From contig NZ_JAAHGH010000037.1 in NCBI RefSeq assembly GCF_010672525.1, forward strand, positions 1 to 64,000: 64,000 nucleotides of DNA, read 5' to 3'. The notes beneath the pieces are model-generated. The model was given only the letters and a program-made list of their open reading frames with translations, was not told where the DNA came from and did not search any database. This document shows positions 8,860-17,508 of the stretch, one piece after another (the first letter of the stretch is position 1; each line of letters begins with the position of its first letter). This stretch comes from Okeania sp. SIO2B3. GTDB taxonomy: Bacteria; Cyanobacteriota; Cyanobacteriia; Cyanobacteriales; Microcoleaceae. A program made the translations under genes and the position numbers.

Positions 8860-10839
8860 TTAATCAGGAGAAGACCAAGAGCGAACCTCACCCATAGTCA
8901 CCGGAATTAAATCGCTAACATCAATGGTAAACTGGAATACCTTCTTCGCTCGACGATTATTTTCAGGGTCAAAAAACTTCAACTTCACATCCCAACAATC
9001 ACTATCCATCCTACAAAATGGACTCTTGGTGACCGCAATACTATCCAACTCCATGCCAGCATAAACCGCTTGAGAAAAAGTTATAGCCGCTTGGAAAGCA
9101 TTAGTAGCAGCAAAATTCAACGCCCGGTCTTGAGAAGTTTGCCCCAAGTTGCGTAAATCGTAATAAACTCGATTGAGGAAACTACTCAAACTCCTCCGCA
9201 TTTGATCATCGTCAGCTTCTGCTTGTTCTCCACGCACTGCTGTTAAAGCCGAATTCACTAAAGTATTAATCCGCCAGCCATAAAGACCACGAGGACTAAC
9301 AGGCTCAACCACAGGCACCACTTGTCCTGAAAATAGCCTCACTGTACGCCCAGTTAGTCGTCCGGGAATACTCACACGCTCAATATACTCCTCAGAATCT
9401 TCTGGTTCCACTTCCCCTGATAGCAACTGCTGAAAAGCTTCATAAACATCCCGCGCAAATGACCCCGAAGGTTCAAGAGCGTAGATGGGAGTTAACTCCA
9501 TATTCAAAGTCCAAGTCAGAGACTTAGCTTCTGAAAGGTTAGCTGCCAAATAGTCCACCATCTGGCGTGCATCATAAGGGTTAGCTGGAATTTGGGTATT
9601 TTCAATAGTAACCGCTGGCATCAACTGTTTAAATGAGTCGCGTCTAGCTTCTGTTCCGAAGTCATAACCCAATGTACCGATAACGTAAACTATAGAACCC
9701 ATTTCTTGAGGGGGTTGACTGGCAGTTATTCCATTTGTATGATTATTTGGCATAGAAGAAATTTGACTATCTGATGTATTAGTTGTTGATAATGGTTGTG
9801 AGGCAATGACACTAGCTTCAATGGTACCAGCAGCTACCACGCCAGTGTCCGATGGAATTTCATGATTATTTTCTGGACTAGCAGAAGCTTGCAGGCTCAC
9901 TTCTGGAGTTGACCCACAACCACAACCACTAGCTTCGATACTACTATTTTGCTGTTCTGATTCTGACATAGTTTCTCCTGTTAAATGTGCAACAGCACCT
10001 GAAATATTGAGCTGACCTACTAAACAACGACCTGTGTCTTCACTAAGACACGGAATGGCTGTCTCCAGCAAGGCAGTACGGACTTTTTGTGGGTCCAATT
10101 GTTTTTCCCTCTGCAACTGCAGAGCCATCAGTAATGCTGCCACTCCTGATACTACTGGCGTTGCAAAGCTAGTCCCACTTAATTGTATTGTACCGCCTTC
10201 TGGTTGAGCGCCTAAAATATTTTCTCCCAAGGCAAGAATACCCTGAGTTTGATAAGTCTGACCCCAGTTACTATAATCTAGAGGTTGTCCGTTTTCTCCC
10301 ATTGCCCCTACTGCCAATACAGCAGGAAGTGCTGCGGGAATGTGCAAGCATTCACAGCCATCATTACCTACAGCAGCAATAAGCAAAACGTTATTGTCTC
10401 GGCACAAATTTACCGCATGGTTAAGCCAGTCTTCAGCTTCACCATCGTCTGTCAACTCGCCTCCACTTATATTAATAATATTTGCTCCTGCATTCACAGC
10501 TTGTTCGATCGCCCGTGCCAAGTCTAGTTGAGAAACTCGGTGACGAGAGTCTGAGAAAATAGGAACAATTAACCCTCGACAGTGGGGGGCAATACCCGAG
10601 ACAGAAGATTCTGGCTGGCCGAAAATTATACTAGCAACATGAGTACCATGGACGGACATTTGATCTGTAGGACTAGCTTCGCCCTCCACCAAGGTTGGTA
10701 GTTGGGTCAAGTTGGCTCCTGCAAAACAGGGATGCTTCAGGTCAACTAAACCGTCAAGCACTGCCACGCAAACCTCAGAGTTACCTTTGGTTTTTGCCCA
10801 TAGTTGTTTGATTCCTGGAATATTAGCGATTTCGGGCAT
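8860..10839 (-). CDS. PatA/PatG-family subtilisin-like protease (PatA-like spacing)
   Basis: 659 aa, S8 subtilase of the cyanobactin maturation family. Catalytic residues are Asp29 (VAVLDG), His64 (VHGTHVA), oxyanion Asn159 (AVGND) and Ser224 (LSGTSFATP). A linker (about 275-380) contains a Cys-rich ASGCGCGS motif, and the C-terminal domain (about 385-659, beginning YVIGTLGYDFGTEARRDSF) is the characteristic PatA/PatG C-terminal domain. In known cyanobactin pathways PatA cuts the leader from the precursor and PatG cuts the C-terminal side and macrocyclises. There is no oxidase domain here and only 35 residues between Asp and His, as in simple subtilases, so leader removal is the likeliest role. 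AGGACTAAAG precedes the ATG. It lies downstream of a paralogue on the same strand, separated by 590 bases of repeats. Confidence 0.88.
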   Translation of the reverse strand: MPEIANIPGIKQLWAKTKGNSEVCVAVLDGLVDLKHPCFAGANLTQLPTLVEGEASPTDQMSVHGTHVASIIFGQPESSVSGIAPHCRGLIVPIFSDSRHRVSQLDLARAIEQAVNAGANIINISGGELTDDGEAEDWLNHAVNLCRDNNVLLIAAVGNDGCECLHIPAALPAVLAVGAMGENGQPLDYSNWGQTYQTQGILALGENILGAQPEGGTIQLSGTSFATPVVSGVAALLMALQLQREKQLDPQKVRTALLETAIPCLSEDTGRCLVGQLNISGAVAHLTGETMSESEQQNSSIEASGCGCGSTPEVSLQASASPENNHEIPSDTGVVAAGTIEASVIASQPLSTTNTSDSQISSMPNNHTNGITASQPPQEMGSIVYVIGTLGYDFGTEARRDSFKQLMPAVTIENTQIPANPYDARQMVDYLAANLSEAKSLTWTLNMELTPIYALEPSGSFARDVYEAFQQLLSGEVEPEDSEEYIERVSIPGRLTGRTVRLFSGQVVPVVEPVSPRGLYGWRINTLVNSALTAVRGEQAEADDDQMRRSLSSFLNRVYYDLRNLGQTSQDRALNFAATNAFQAAITFSQAVYAGMELDSIAVTKSPFCRMDSDCWDVKLKFFDPENNRRAKKVFQFTIDVSDLIPVTMGEVRSWSSPD

Positions 10840-11429
10840 CTTTAGTCCTATTATTTTTAACTTGATTTTAAGCTAAGGGTAAGGAAGAAGGAAGAGGGAA
10901 GAAGGAAGAGGGAGAAAGATTCATAGCAGTTTTCATGTTTCATAGAATACAGAGATTTTGACTTAAAGGCAGAAGGCAGGAGGAAGGATCAAAGTTGGAA
11001 GGAAGAAGATTTTTCATCGCTAATTACCCGGATTTGATATAATACTCCACCGTCCATACAGTGCTTAAAATTGTTTGGGGTAATAAAACCCATGCAGTTT
11101 TTCCTTCCGCCTTCTGCCTTCTGCCTTCTGTCTTCTGCCTTCTTCAAATTAGTTAGGGCTTGCTGATTAAATATCAAAGCATTGACTGATATTGGTTGAG
11201 CGCATTTTTTGGTCTAAAAAAGTACCAGCTTTTCAGCGGCAGAAGCTCATGCATGCTAGTATTTTGGGACGATTATGGCAGAAAAATCACTCTGACAATA
11301 ATTCCTCCTACCTCCTCTATAATTCCCCGTTTCTCCTGTCTCCTGTCTTCCCCTCCACGGTCGGGGGAGGGGCGAGGGGTGGGTTGTCTCCTGTCTCCTA
11401 CCTCTACTAAAAGACTTTTTCAGCAGACC
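10840..11429. other. Repeat-filled spacer between the two PatA-like genes
   Basis: No gene is seen. It consists of gaaggaaga-type purine runs and their complements, short gtctcctgtctcc repeats and a ggggaggggcgaggggt block. The ORFs here are repeat translations. A promoter for the downstream protease could be present but none is convincing. Confidence 0.6.
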
Positions 11430-13724
11430 CTAGTTAGGAACAGACCAAGACCGCACTTTACCTAATGTTACAGGCATCAAGTCAGACACATCAATAGTAA
11501 AACGATATACTTTTTTTGCCCTCCTAGTGTTGTCTGGATTAAAAAACTTGAGCTTCACATCCCAACAGTTGCTATTGTAACGACAGAAAGGACTTTTTTC
11601 TACTTCTATACTGTGCAACTCCATACCAACTGCTACTGCTTCAGAAATAGAAGCTGTTGCTTGAAAAGCATTTGTCGCAGCAAAGTTAATAGCGCGATCG
11701 CGGTCTGCTCGTCCCAAATTGCGGAGGTCATAATAAACTCGTTGCAGAAAACTTCTGAGAGATTTTCGTATTGCTTCCTCCTCCGCTTCTTCTCGCTCTG
11801 CACTTACTGATGTGAGGGCACTATCAATCAGCATATTCACTGTCCAACCATACATTCCTCTGGGACTATATATTTTTACCACAGGTAGAGTTTGCCCAGA
11901 AAATAATTTCACAGTTTCGTCACTCAACCTACCAGTGATACTGACCCTTTCGATGTAACCTTCATTGTCTTCTGCCTCAACCTGTCCTGATAACATATTT
12001 TGCAGAGTTTCATAAATATCCTCGGCAAATGCGCCTACAGGTTGGAGAACATAAATAGGAGTTAATTCTATATTTAATGTCCAGATTAAAGATTTGGCTT
12101 CATATAAATTAGTCTCTAGATAATCTACCATTTGGCTGGCATCATAAGGGTTTGCAGGAGCTTGAACTCCTGAAATAACTGCTGCTGGCATCAACTGTTT
12201 AAATGAATCGCGCCGTGCTTCTGTGCCAAAATCATAACCCACTGTCCCCAAAGCATAAATTTTGTTGGAAGTAGCACTGGGAATAATACCATTAGTAGGT
12301 TGAGCGATCGTTGTTGGGTCGTTACCTTTTTCTGTTGAGTTTAATACCCTGCCTTCTACAGGGTCATTGGTTGGGGTTTGATTCCCCATCAACTTTTCCC
12401 CCCCTCCTTTCAAAGGGGGAATGCCTTCTTCCTCCTTACTCTCTTGGTGCGCATTCCCTCTCTTGGTCAGCATTCCCTTGCGACTAGCGTCGTCGCGGGG
12501 TCTGACCGCTTGCGTCTGTCGCCGACGCGGGGTCCCATCGCTTCTTCCTTCTTCCTCCTTCCTTCTTCCTTCTGAGGCAGTAATATTTGTTTGAGTATTT
12601 GTCAGCTTTTCCCCACTGTCTCCCACTTTGAGAGAAAGAGGTGATATAGTATTTTCCTGTGCAGCAACTACAGATACTTCATCTCTAACATCTTCTGATA
12701 TTACCTCTGCCGTAGAAACTTCCACTACTGCTAACTGCTTTCCTGTCAAAAGTTGAAAAGCTCCGGCAACATTTAGTTTACCTAACATACAGCGTTCGAC
12801 TTCTTCAGTATCTTCCAAAGTACAGGGAATAGCACTATTTGTTAATGCTGCTCGTATTGCTTCTGCATCTGGAGTTGCTCCTTGCTGCAATTGCAAACTC
12901 ATTAGAAGTGCTGAAATACCTGTGACCATTGGTGCTGCACAACTGGTACCTTTATTGCGAACAGTTTCTTCTGTTCCCGGTTGAGCACCAAGAATATTTT
13001 CTCCGGGAGCAATAATACCTTGTGTTTGATACTGCCCACCCCAGTTACTAAATTTGAATATTTGACCATTATCTTTCATTGCTCCTACCGACATTACTCC
13101 AGGCAAGATAGCGGGAAGACACCAACATTCGCCTTTATTGTTTCCAGTCGGAGCGACGATTAAAATATTATTTTCTAGAGCTTGACGTACTGCTTTTTCC
13201 AATAGTTCATGAGCAACGCCAGTTTTGCTAGGGCGGCACGCAGCACAGTGAATAATGTTTGCCCCTAAATCTACGGCCAGGTTAATGCCACGAGCTAAGT
13301 TTATAGGATCGACGTAGTAGTCATTACCATAACCTATCGGAATATTAATGCCCCGACATTTGTAAGCAATACCTTCAACGGGAGTACCTGGTTGTCCGAA
13401 AATGTTACTAAAAACATGGGTAGCGTGGAAAGCTGCCCCAAGGACTTCTCTGGTGAGTTTGTCTGGGATAGCTTCTTTTAGTTTTGTCTCTGTGACCTCA
13501 TTCTTTTGATCCAAATTTTGGATTTCTCGGAAGATGTCTATATATTTGGGGTCGAATTCTAGTGGTTGTTGCCAATAAGGGTTGATTTTTGTGACGTTAG
13601 CTCCTTGAAAGCAACCTCGGTCTAGATCGGCAGCTCCATCTAGGAGAGCTACAGTAATGCGAGGGTCGCCTCTGGTGTGGGTCCACAGTTCGTTTAGCCC
13701 AGGGATATCTGCAAAATCTGGCAC
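11430..13724 (-). CDS. PatA/PatG-family subtilase with macrocyclase-like insertion
   Basis: 764 aa from a GTG start. Catalytic residues are Asp29 (VALLDG), His100 (FHATHV), oxyanion Asn195 (PTGNN) and Ser261 (KGTSCAAP). Asp-His spacing is 71 residues against 35 in the sister gene; the extra ~36 residues (about 50-95) are charged and helical (FDPKYIDIFREIQNLDQK, VTETKLKEAIPDKL). From memory, the PatG macrocyclase has an almost equal spacing (Asp548-His618) because of its capping-helix insertion. The C-terminal domain (IYALGTVGYDFGTEARRDSF onward) matches that of the sister. The linker (about 345-500) contains stretches translated from interspersed repeats (RRKEEEGRSDG, IPPLKGGG, QAVRPRDDASRK) without breaking the frame. 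Whether it cyclises, cleaves, or is a regulator is inference. Confidence 0.87.
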   Translation of the reverse strand: MPDFADIPGLNELWTHTRGDPRITVALLDGAADLDRGCFQGANVTKINPYWQQPLEFDPKYIDIFREIQNLDQKNEVTETKLKEAIPDKLTREVLGAAFHATHVFSNIFGQPGTPVEGIAYKCRGINIPIGYGNDYYVDPINLARGINLAVDLGANIIHCAACRPSKTGVAHELLEKAVRQALENNILIVAPTGNNKGECWCLPAILPGVMSVGAMKDNGQIFKFSNWGGQYQTQGIIAPGENILGAQPGTEETVRNKGTSCAAPMVTGISALLMSLQLQQGATPDAEAIRAALTNSAIPCTLEDTEEVERCMLGKLNVAGAFQLLTGKQLAVVEVSTAEVISEDVRDEVSVVAAQENTISPLSLKVGDSGEKLTNTQTNITASEGRRKEEEGRSDGTPRRRQTQAVRPRDDASRKGMLTKRGNAHQESKEEEGIPPLKGGGEKLMGNQTPTNDPVEGRVLNSTEKGNDPTTIAQPTNGIIPSATSNKIYALGTVGYDFGTEARRDSFKQLMPAAVISGVQAPANPYDASQMVDYLETNLYEAKSLIWTLNIELTPIYVLQPVGAFAEDIYETLQNMLSGQVEAEDNEGYIERVSITGRLSDETVKLFSGQTLPVVKIYSPRGMYGWTVNMLIDSALTSVSAEREEAEEEAIRKSLRSFLQRVYYDLRNLGRADRDRAINFAATNAFQATASISEAVAVGMELHSIEVEKSPFCRYNSNCWDVKLKFFNPDNTRRAKKVYRFTIDVSDLMPVTLGKVRSWSVPN
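12478..12545. repeat. GC-rich interspersed repeat inside protease linker
   Basis: A block with GCGGGGTCTGACCGCTTGCG is shared with copies at about 29516-29590 (inverted) and 38358-38430. Here it is translated in frame as part of the protease linker; the flanks are purine-rich gaaggaaga repeats and a CCTTTCAAAGGGGG palindrome. Confidence 0.75.
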
Positions 13725-13806
13725 AATTTCAAGTTAATTTTTAATTATATCTTCAGACTGAGTATACACCTAAATATATACTTGAGAATATTCTTGGGAA
13801 AAAAAT

Positions 13807-13985
13807 TTAACAAAAAATAGCGAGAAGTCCCGCGTTCTCTTGCAAGGGAACGTCGTATGGGAAAGCGACCATGTTATAATATATAAGAACACAGGGGGAG
13901 GGCATCACCTCTGTATAAACTGCAACTCCGCGTGCGGGTTGAAGAATCCCGCGTTGTCGCGCCATGCGCAATGTCGGGAGTATGT
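13807..13985 (-). ncRNA. Structured repeat element, possible TnpB-element right end / omega RNA (copy A)
   Basis: On the reverse strand this stretch matches 59246-59413 in order and spacing: TCCCGAC, ACAACGCGGGATT, then TATACAGAGGTGATG and a CCTCC...CTGTG arm, ending with GGGACTT. Several parts pair with each other (ACAG/CTGT hairpin, CCCG/CGGG). The layout is like the structured right ends of IS200/IS605 elements that encode TnpB guide RNAs, but no tnpB is attached. An ORF through it exists but is only weakly conserved at the protein level. RNA nature is inference. Confidence 0.4.
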
Positions 13986-14157
13986 CAATAATTGTCGCCC
14001 TGATTCTATTGCTGTTAACATTATAATTGTTAAAAAGCATTTCGGTCTGGAATGCTCCGCTTTCAGTTGATCGGCCTTTAGAAGTCAGCACGAGCGCGTT
14101 TGCGGAGTATTCCGGTACGGAAAGGGGATACGCGACCCCTCCTAAAATTAAATGACA

Positions 14158-14243
14158 AGCTAGTGCTGCTACGCGGAAGTCAAAAGTCAAAATTTAAAAG
14201 TCAATCATTTTTGATTGGTAAGGCTTTTAGGATTTTGTAACTG
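14158..14243. repeat. Dispersed repeat shared with 45132-45205
   Basis: GCTAGTGCTGCTACGCGGAA, gtcaaaagt runs and TTGATTGGTAAGGCTTTTAG occur in the same order at both sites. The rest of the spacer 13986-14385 holds GCGGAGCATTCCGGTACGG-like words (two copies) and no gene. Confidence 0.7.
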
Positions 14244-14385
14244 GTTAGTTATTTCTGCTATCCTGCACTAGAAGTCGAGGATTTAAACCCAAGCTTTTAG
14301 CACGCTGAAAGCTGTTTGCGGAGCATTCCGGTACGGAAAATGCTGATAGCTAGTTAAATTGAACCTATAGTAAGGAATCATAAAT

Positions 14386-14583
14386 ATGAGATTACCGAAA
14401 CAAACACCTCCAGTGAAAAGACCCGATCTGATTTCTCCCAGTCTAGCAGTAGATGTGGTTCATGGTCGCGGTGAAGATCTAGTAAGAATTCGTATGGACT
14501 TGATGCATGGGGCTAATTATAACGATCCAGCTCCCTATAATTATCCGACTTATAATCAGATCAAGTTCTCTGGTTGGGGCTAA
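14386..14583 (+). CDS. Small protein, candidate PatC-like or cyanobactin-precursor-like peptide
   Basis: 65 aa, with TAAGGA about 9 bases before ATG. The N-terminus MRLPKQTPPVKR resembles the conserved start of cyanobactin precursor leaders (LPQQGQPVIR in PatE): Leu, Pro, Gln, Pro, Val and Arg are in register. Short PatC-type proteins of cyanobactin clusters are the other possibility. The C-terminus is rich in Tyr, Asn and Pro (NYNDPAPYNYPTYNQ, then SGWG), with no repeated core flanked by recognition sequences such as GLEAS or AYDG. It is divergent from the two PatA/PatG-like proteases. Membership in the same pathway is inferred from position and the leader-like start. Confidence 0.55.
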   Translation: MRLPKQTPPVKRPDLISPSLAVDVVHGRGEDLVRIRMDLMHGANYNDPAPYNYPTYNQIKFSGWG

Positions 14584-14589
14584 TAACTG

Positions 14590-14705
14590 TTGCTCATAAT
14601 CTGGTATAATCGTGTGATAATCTCTAATTATCTGTGTTATGATACTATGATTTAAGACTGAGTTGCATCCCACAAATCAGCGGTTTCTAAGAACGGTCGT
14701 TGAGA
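14590..14705 (+). mobile_element. Internally deleted IS605-type derivative
   Basis: The first codons of a tnpB (ATGATACTATGATTTAAGAC, then GAGTTGCATCCCACAAAT) align with the start of the tnpB relic at 7458. They run directly into GGTTTCTAAGAACGGTCG, the right-end word of that element at about 8677. The coding middle is missing, so this is a non-autonomous remnant. Confidence 0.6.
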
Positions 14706-14880
14706 GTCATTTGCACCTGTATAGTTGGGCGATCGCTAATCTTGAAAAAATTTATAATAGACCTCTTGCAAAAGTGTTAATTAAATTAATTCAAGATCTC
14801 AAATAAACAATTTCATTCCCCTATTCCCTATTCCCTGACTTCTGCAAGAAGTTTAATGTTGTTAAATAATAAGGATAATT

Positions 14881-15069
14881 ATGTCAGAGCAAACATCTCA
14901 AGCTTCTCAAAATTTAAGTGACAGCGAAAAACAAGATATATCTGAGCAAGAACAAAAATCTATGATGCTGGCAACTGGTTTGGAAGACTACGCACGTTGG
15001 AAAATTATGTTCAAAGACCATAAGAGGGAAGACAGTCCATCTTTCCGTCGCGGACGCATTTGGGCTTGA
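14881..15069 (+). CDS. Small acidic-basic protein, unrecognised (62 aa)
   Basis: A good ribosome site (AAGGA, 5 bases before ATG) supports expression. The N-terminal half is Ser/Gln/Glu-rich (SEQTSQASQNLSDSEKQDIS), the middle has ATGLEDYARWKIMFKDHK, and the end is basic and aromatic (SPSFRRGRIWA). Leader-like acidic N-terminus plus a short distinct tail would fit a RiPP precursor or a small accessory protein such as those in cyanobactin clusters, but no recognition sequence is visible. It lies 300 bases after the 14386 gene on the same strand, with an IS605 remnant between. Confidence 0.5.
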   Translation: MSEQTSQASQNLSDSEKQDISEQEQKSMMLATGLEDYARWKIMFKDHKREDSPSFRRGRIWA

Positions 15070-15712
15070 TATTGAACCCAGTAGCATTGGTATATAGCAG
15101 AAGGAAGAAGGAAGAAGGAAGAAAGAAAAATCTTCCTTTGTCTGAGTTTTCAGCTTTCGATCTGTCCGCACCTTTTGCTTCGACTGCTATAATTCAGTAT
15201 TGAAATTAAAAAATAACAGTCAAAATTGTAGGGGCAAATGGCAGTTTGCCTCTACTTACGGTAGAAATGATATTGCTCACCAAGCAAACGGATTTGATAT
15301 TAAGAAATTAAAACTAAAAAATCTTGATACTATACTATTTCCTCGCTTTTCTCGTTGATAAATAGACATCTCCAGAAATTAAATATTACTATCTTCTTTC
15401 CAGTTAATAAATTTGAACTTCCAAATTTACCCATTCTTCCCTCTTACTTCTTCCCTCTTACTTCTTCCTACTTCCCTCTTCCTTCTTAGACCAAATTCAA
15501 AAAAGGTAGTTACATCTTAATTTGTGATTTATTCCTAAAAGAAAAAATTATAAATTCCATAAATTCTAAAATTTTCACCTTTTTTCCTCTTTAATATTTA
15601 TGTTTTTCTTTCCCTGTTGCCTGTTGCCTGTTGCCTGTTGCCTGTGTCGTCACGCTTTGCAATATTTTATGAAATTGGTATTACTTCTTCCTTCTTCAAT
15701 AAATCAAAAAAT
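15070..15712. other. Repeat-rich spacer
   Basis: Contains gaaggaaga runs, a GGGGCAAATGGCAGTTTGCC imperfect palindrome near 15232-15254, cttcttccctc runs and four tandem cctgttg units at 15617-15640. No gene is seen. The in-frame extension upstream of 15713 is repeat translation. Confidence 0.55.
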
Positions 15713-16600
15713 ATGACAGATATTCGGAATTTATTAAACCAATTAGCTGCCCAAGAAGCACAGTTAAATAATATTCAATTTCTAGCACCTTGTGTGGGAG
15801 GTGGGCGAGTCAAAACAAGAGTAGCAGGAATGGTTTATACCTTTCAAACTAAACCCAAAAAATTTGAAGGTTGGGGAATTTTTCAACCAATTAATGACAA
15901 AATAGCAAAATTTGTAGAAGAGCCAAGCTTACCTCAATTAGAGGAATATTTCCAACTTTTAAAACCTCTGAGATTATTTCTTGCCTGTCAATTAAAAGGG
16001 CAAAAATGGCTAGCATATCCAACTAATGAATCTGATGCTAAACAACGTTTTGGTTTTGCTAAACCTATAGTAGTTCATCTAGTAACAGAAGGAGCTATGT
16101 TTGAGTCAATAATTGCTAGATTTGATGGTAGTTCTTGGTGGTTTGAAGATATCGATCGCCGTGCCGATCCTTTTGTTGCGGAACAGTTACGGGAAGCGTT
16201 GAAAAATATTACGCCACCCAAAGAGGTTAAGTTTAAGGGGATAACTCCAGAAATGAAAACAGTTTATGACTTAGTAGCACGACAAAAAGAAGAATTTATG
16301 AAGCAAATGCAACAACAAAGGGATGAAAAACAACTGCGTGAAGCGTTAGAAATGGGAGGGGGTGAATTGCAGAACTTTCGCGATCGCTCTACTTATTGGC
16401 AAGTAGAATGGGTGACAAGGGATGGGGAACACCATACTTCTGCTATTGATAAAAATGATTTAACTGTGGTGAGTGCTGGTATTTGTCTGAGTGGAGGCGA
16501 TCGACATTTTGACTTGCAGTCTTTAGTGGGTGTTGTTAAAGAAGGAAGAAGGAAGAGGGAAGAAGGAAGAAGGAAGGAAGGAGGAAAGACCGAAAAGTAG
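15713..16600 (+). CDS. Conserved-looking hypothetical protein, partner of the ThiF-like gene?
   Basis: ATG 15713 (MTDIRNLLNQLAAQ) is preferred; upstream in-frame codons are repeat DNA. The protein has an N-terminal globular part (VGGGRVKTRVAGMVYTFQTK, FEGWGIFQPIN), a helical segment with KQMQQQRDEKQLREALEMGG (about 195-220) and a C-terminal small domain (TYWQVEWVTRDGEHHTSAI...AGICLSGGDRHFDLQSLVGVV). No catalytic motif is recognised. The last ~20 residues (KEGRRKREEGRRKEGGKTEK) are translated from the gaaggaaga repeat, so the native stop was replaced. The next same-strand gene is a ThiF-like E1 protein, with a reverse-strand gene and repeats between them. Function unknown. Confidence 0.65.
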   Translation: MTDIRNLLNQLAAQEAQLNNIQFLAPCVGGGRVKTRVAGMVYTFQTKPKKFEGWGIFQPINDKIAKFVEEPSLPQLEEYFQLLKPLRLFLACQLKGQKWLAYPTNESDAKQRFGFAKPIVVHLVTEGAMFESIIARFDGSSWWFEDIDRRADPFVAEQLREALKNITPPKEVKFKGITPEMKTVYDLVARQKEEFMKQMQQQRDEKQLREALEMGGGELQNFRDRSTYWQVEWVTRDGEHHTSAIDKNDLTVVSAGICLSGGDRHFDLQSLVGVVKEGRRKREEGRRKEGGKTEK

Positions 16601-16626
16601 GAAGAAGGAAGTAAGAAGGAGGAAAA

Positions 16627-16980
16627 TTATGCTTCTAATTTACGAATAGTAGCTATAATAAGACGTTGTAGTTCATCAACTTCTTGAATGATAGAATTAA
16701 ATAGTTCTGGTTTAGCTAAATTTACTGCTTTAGCAATAATTAACTGGGTATCTAACTCTCTGAGAGAACCTAGAGCAATTCTGAGAAAACGTATATATTC
16801 AACTTTACTTGTTCTGCCATATCCTTCAGCAATATTTGAGGGAACTGAAACACAACTACGACGAATTTGACTCGTTAAACCGTAAAGTTCAGAAGTGGGA
16901 AAATGTTGAGTTATTTTGTAGCAGTTAATAGCCATTTTAACACCTCTTTTCCATATATATTGTTCTCGATGACTACCCAT
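16627..16980 (-). CDS. Four-helix bundle protein (23S rRNA intervening-sequence type)
   Basis: 117 aa. Family hallmarks are present: KMAINCYKITQHFP, LTSQIRRSCVSVPSNIAEGYGR, EYIRFLRIALGSLRELDTQL. These small proteins were first seen inside intervening sequences of 23S rRNA genes and are widespread as free-standing genes; they form pentameric four-helix bundles and their function is not established. Here it stands alone on the reverse strand between two forward genes, bounded on both sides by gaagtaagaagg repeats, which suggests it arrived as a small independent cassette. Confidence 0.88.
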   Translation of the reverse strand: MGSHREQYIWKRGVKMAINCYKITQHFPTSELYGLTSQIRRSCVSVPSNIAEGYGRTSKVEYIRFLRIALGSLRELDTQLIIAKAVNLAKPELFNSIIQEVDELQRLIIATIRKLEA

Positions 16981-17508
16981 AATTTAAATACCTTTAAGAA
17001 GGAAGAAGGAAGAAGTAAGAAGTAAGAAGTAAGAAGGAAAAAGTAGATAGGGGTAGTCTCCAAAAAGCTACTCCAAGTCTATAAACTCCAAGCAATCTTT
17101 ACCCCTTCTTACTTTTTCCTGATAAATTATATCCCTTCTTTCTTCCAATTGATAACTTTTAATTTCCAACTTTAGTCCTTCCTACTTCTTCTTTCCTTCC
17201 TTCTTACTTCTTATTTCTAACTTTAGTCCTTCCTACTTCTTCTTTCCTTCCTTCTTACTTCTTATTTCCAACTTTAGTCCTTCTTCCTTCAAAACATTGA
17301 TAACTTTTAACTTCCAACTTTACCGATTATTACTTCTTCCTAATAAATTATATTCCTTCTTCCTTCGAGTTGATAACTTTTAACTTCCAACTTTAGTCAT
17401 TCTTACTTCTTCTTTCCTTCTTTCTTACTTCTTACTTCCAACTTTAGTCCTTCTTCCTTCTTCCTTCTTCCTTCTTCCTTCTTCCCTCTTCCTTCTTCCT
17501 TCAAAACT
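16981..17508. repeat. Pyrimidine-rich repeat tract
   Basis: About 0.5 kb almost entirely of cttcttacttctt, ccttcttcc and repeated blocks with TTTCCAACTTTAGTCCTTC (at least four copies between 17155 and 17460). No gene; it directly precedes the ThiF-like gene, so that promoter must lie within the tract or further upstream. Confidence 0.8.

Noticed and set aside
13807-14190. 127-aa reverse-strand protein
   Set aside because: It lies on the structured repeat element, has no ribosome site, and the matching copy at 59246 keeps the base pairing better than the protein sequence.
14386-14583. Definite cyanobactin precursor (PatE)
   Set aside because: The leader-like start is suggestive, but no core flanked by standard recognition sequences is present; a PatC-like role is equally possible.
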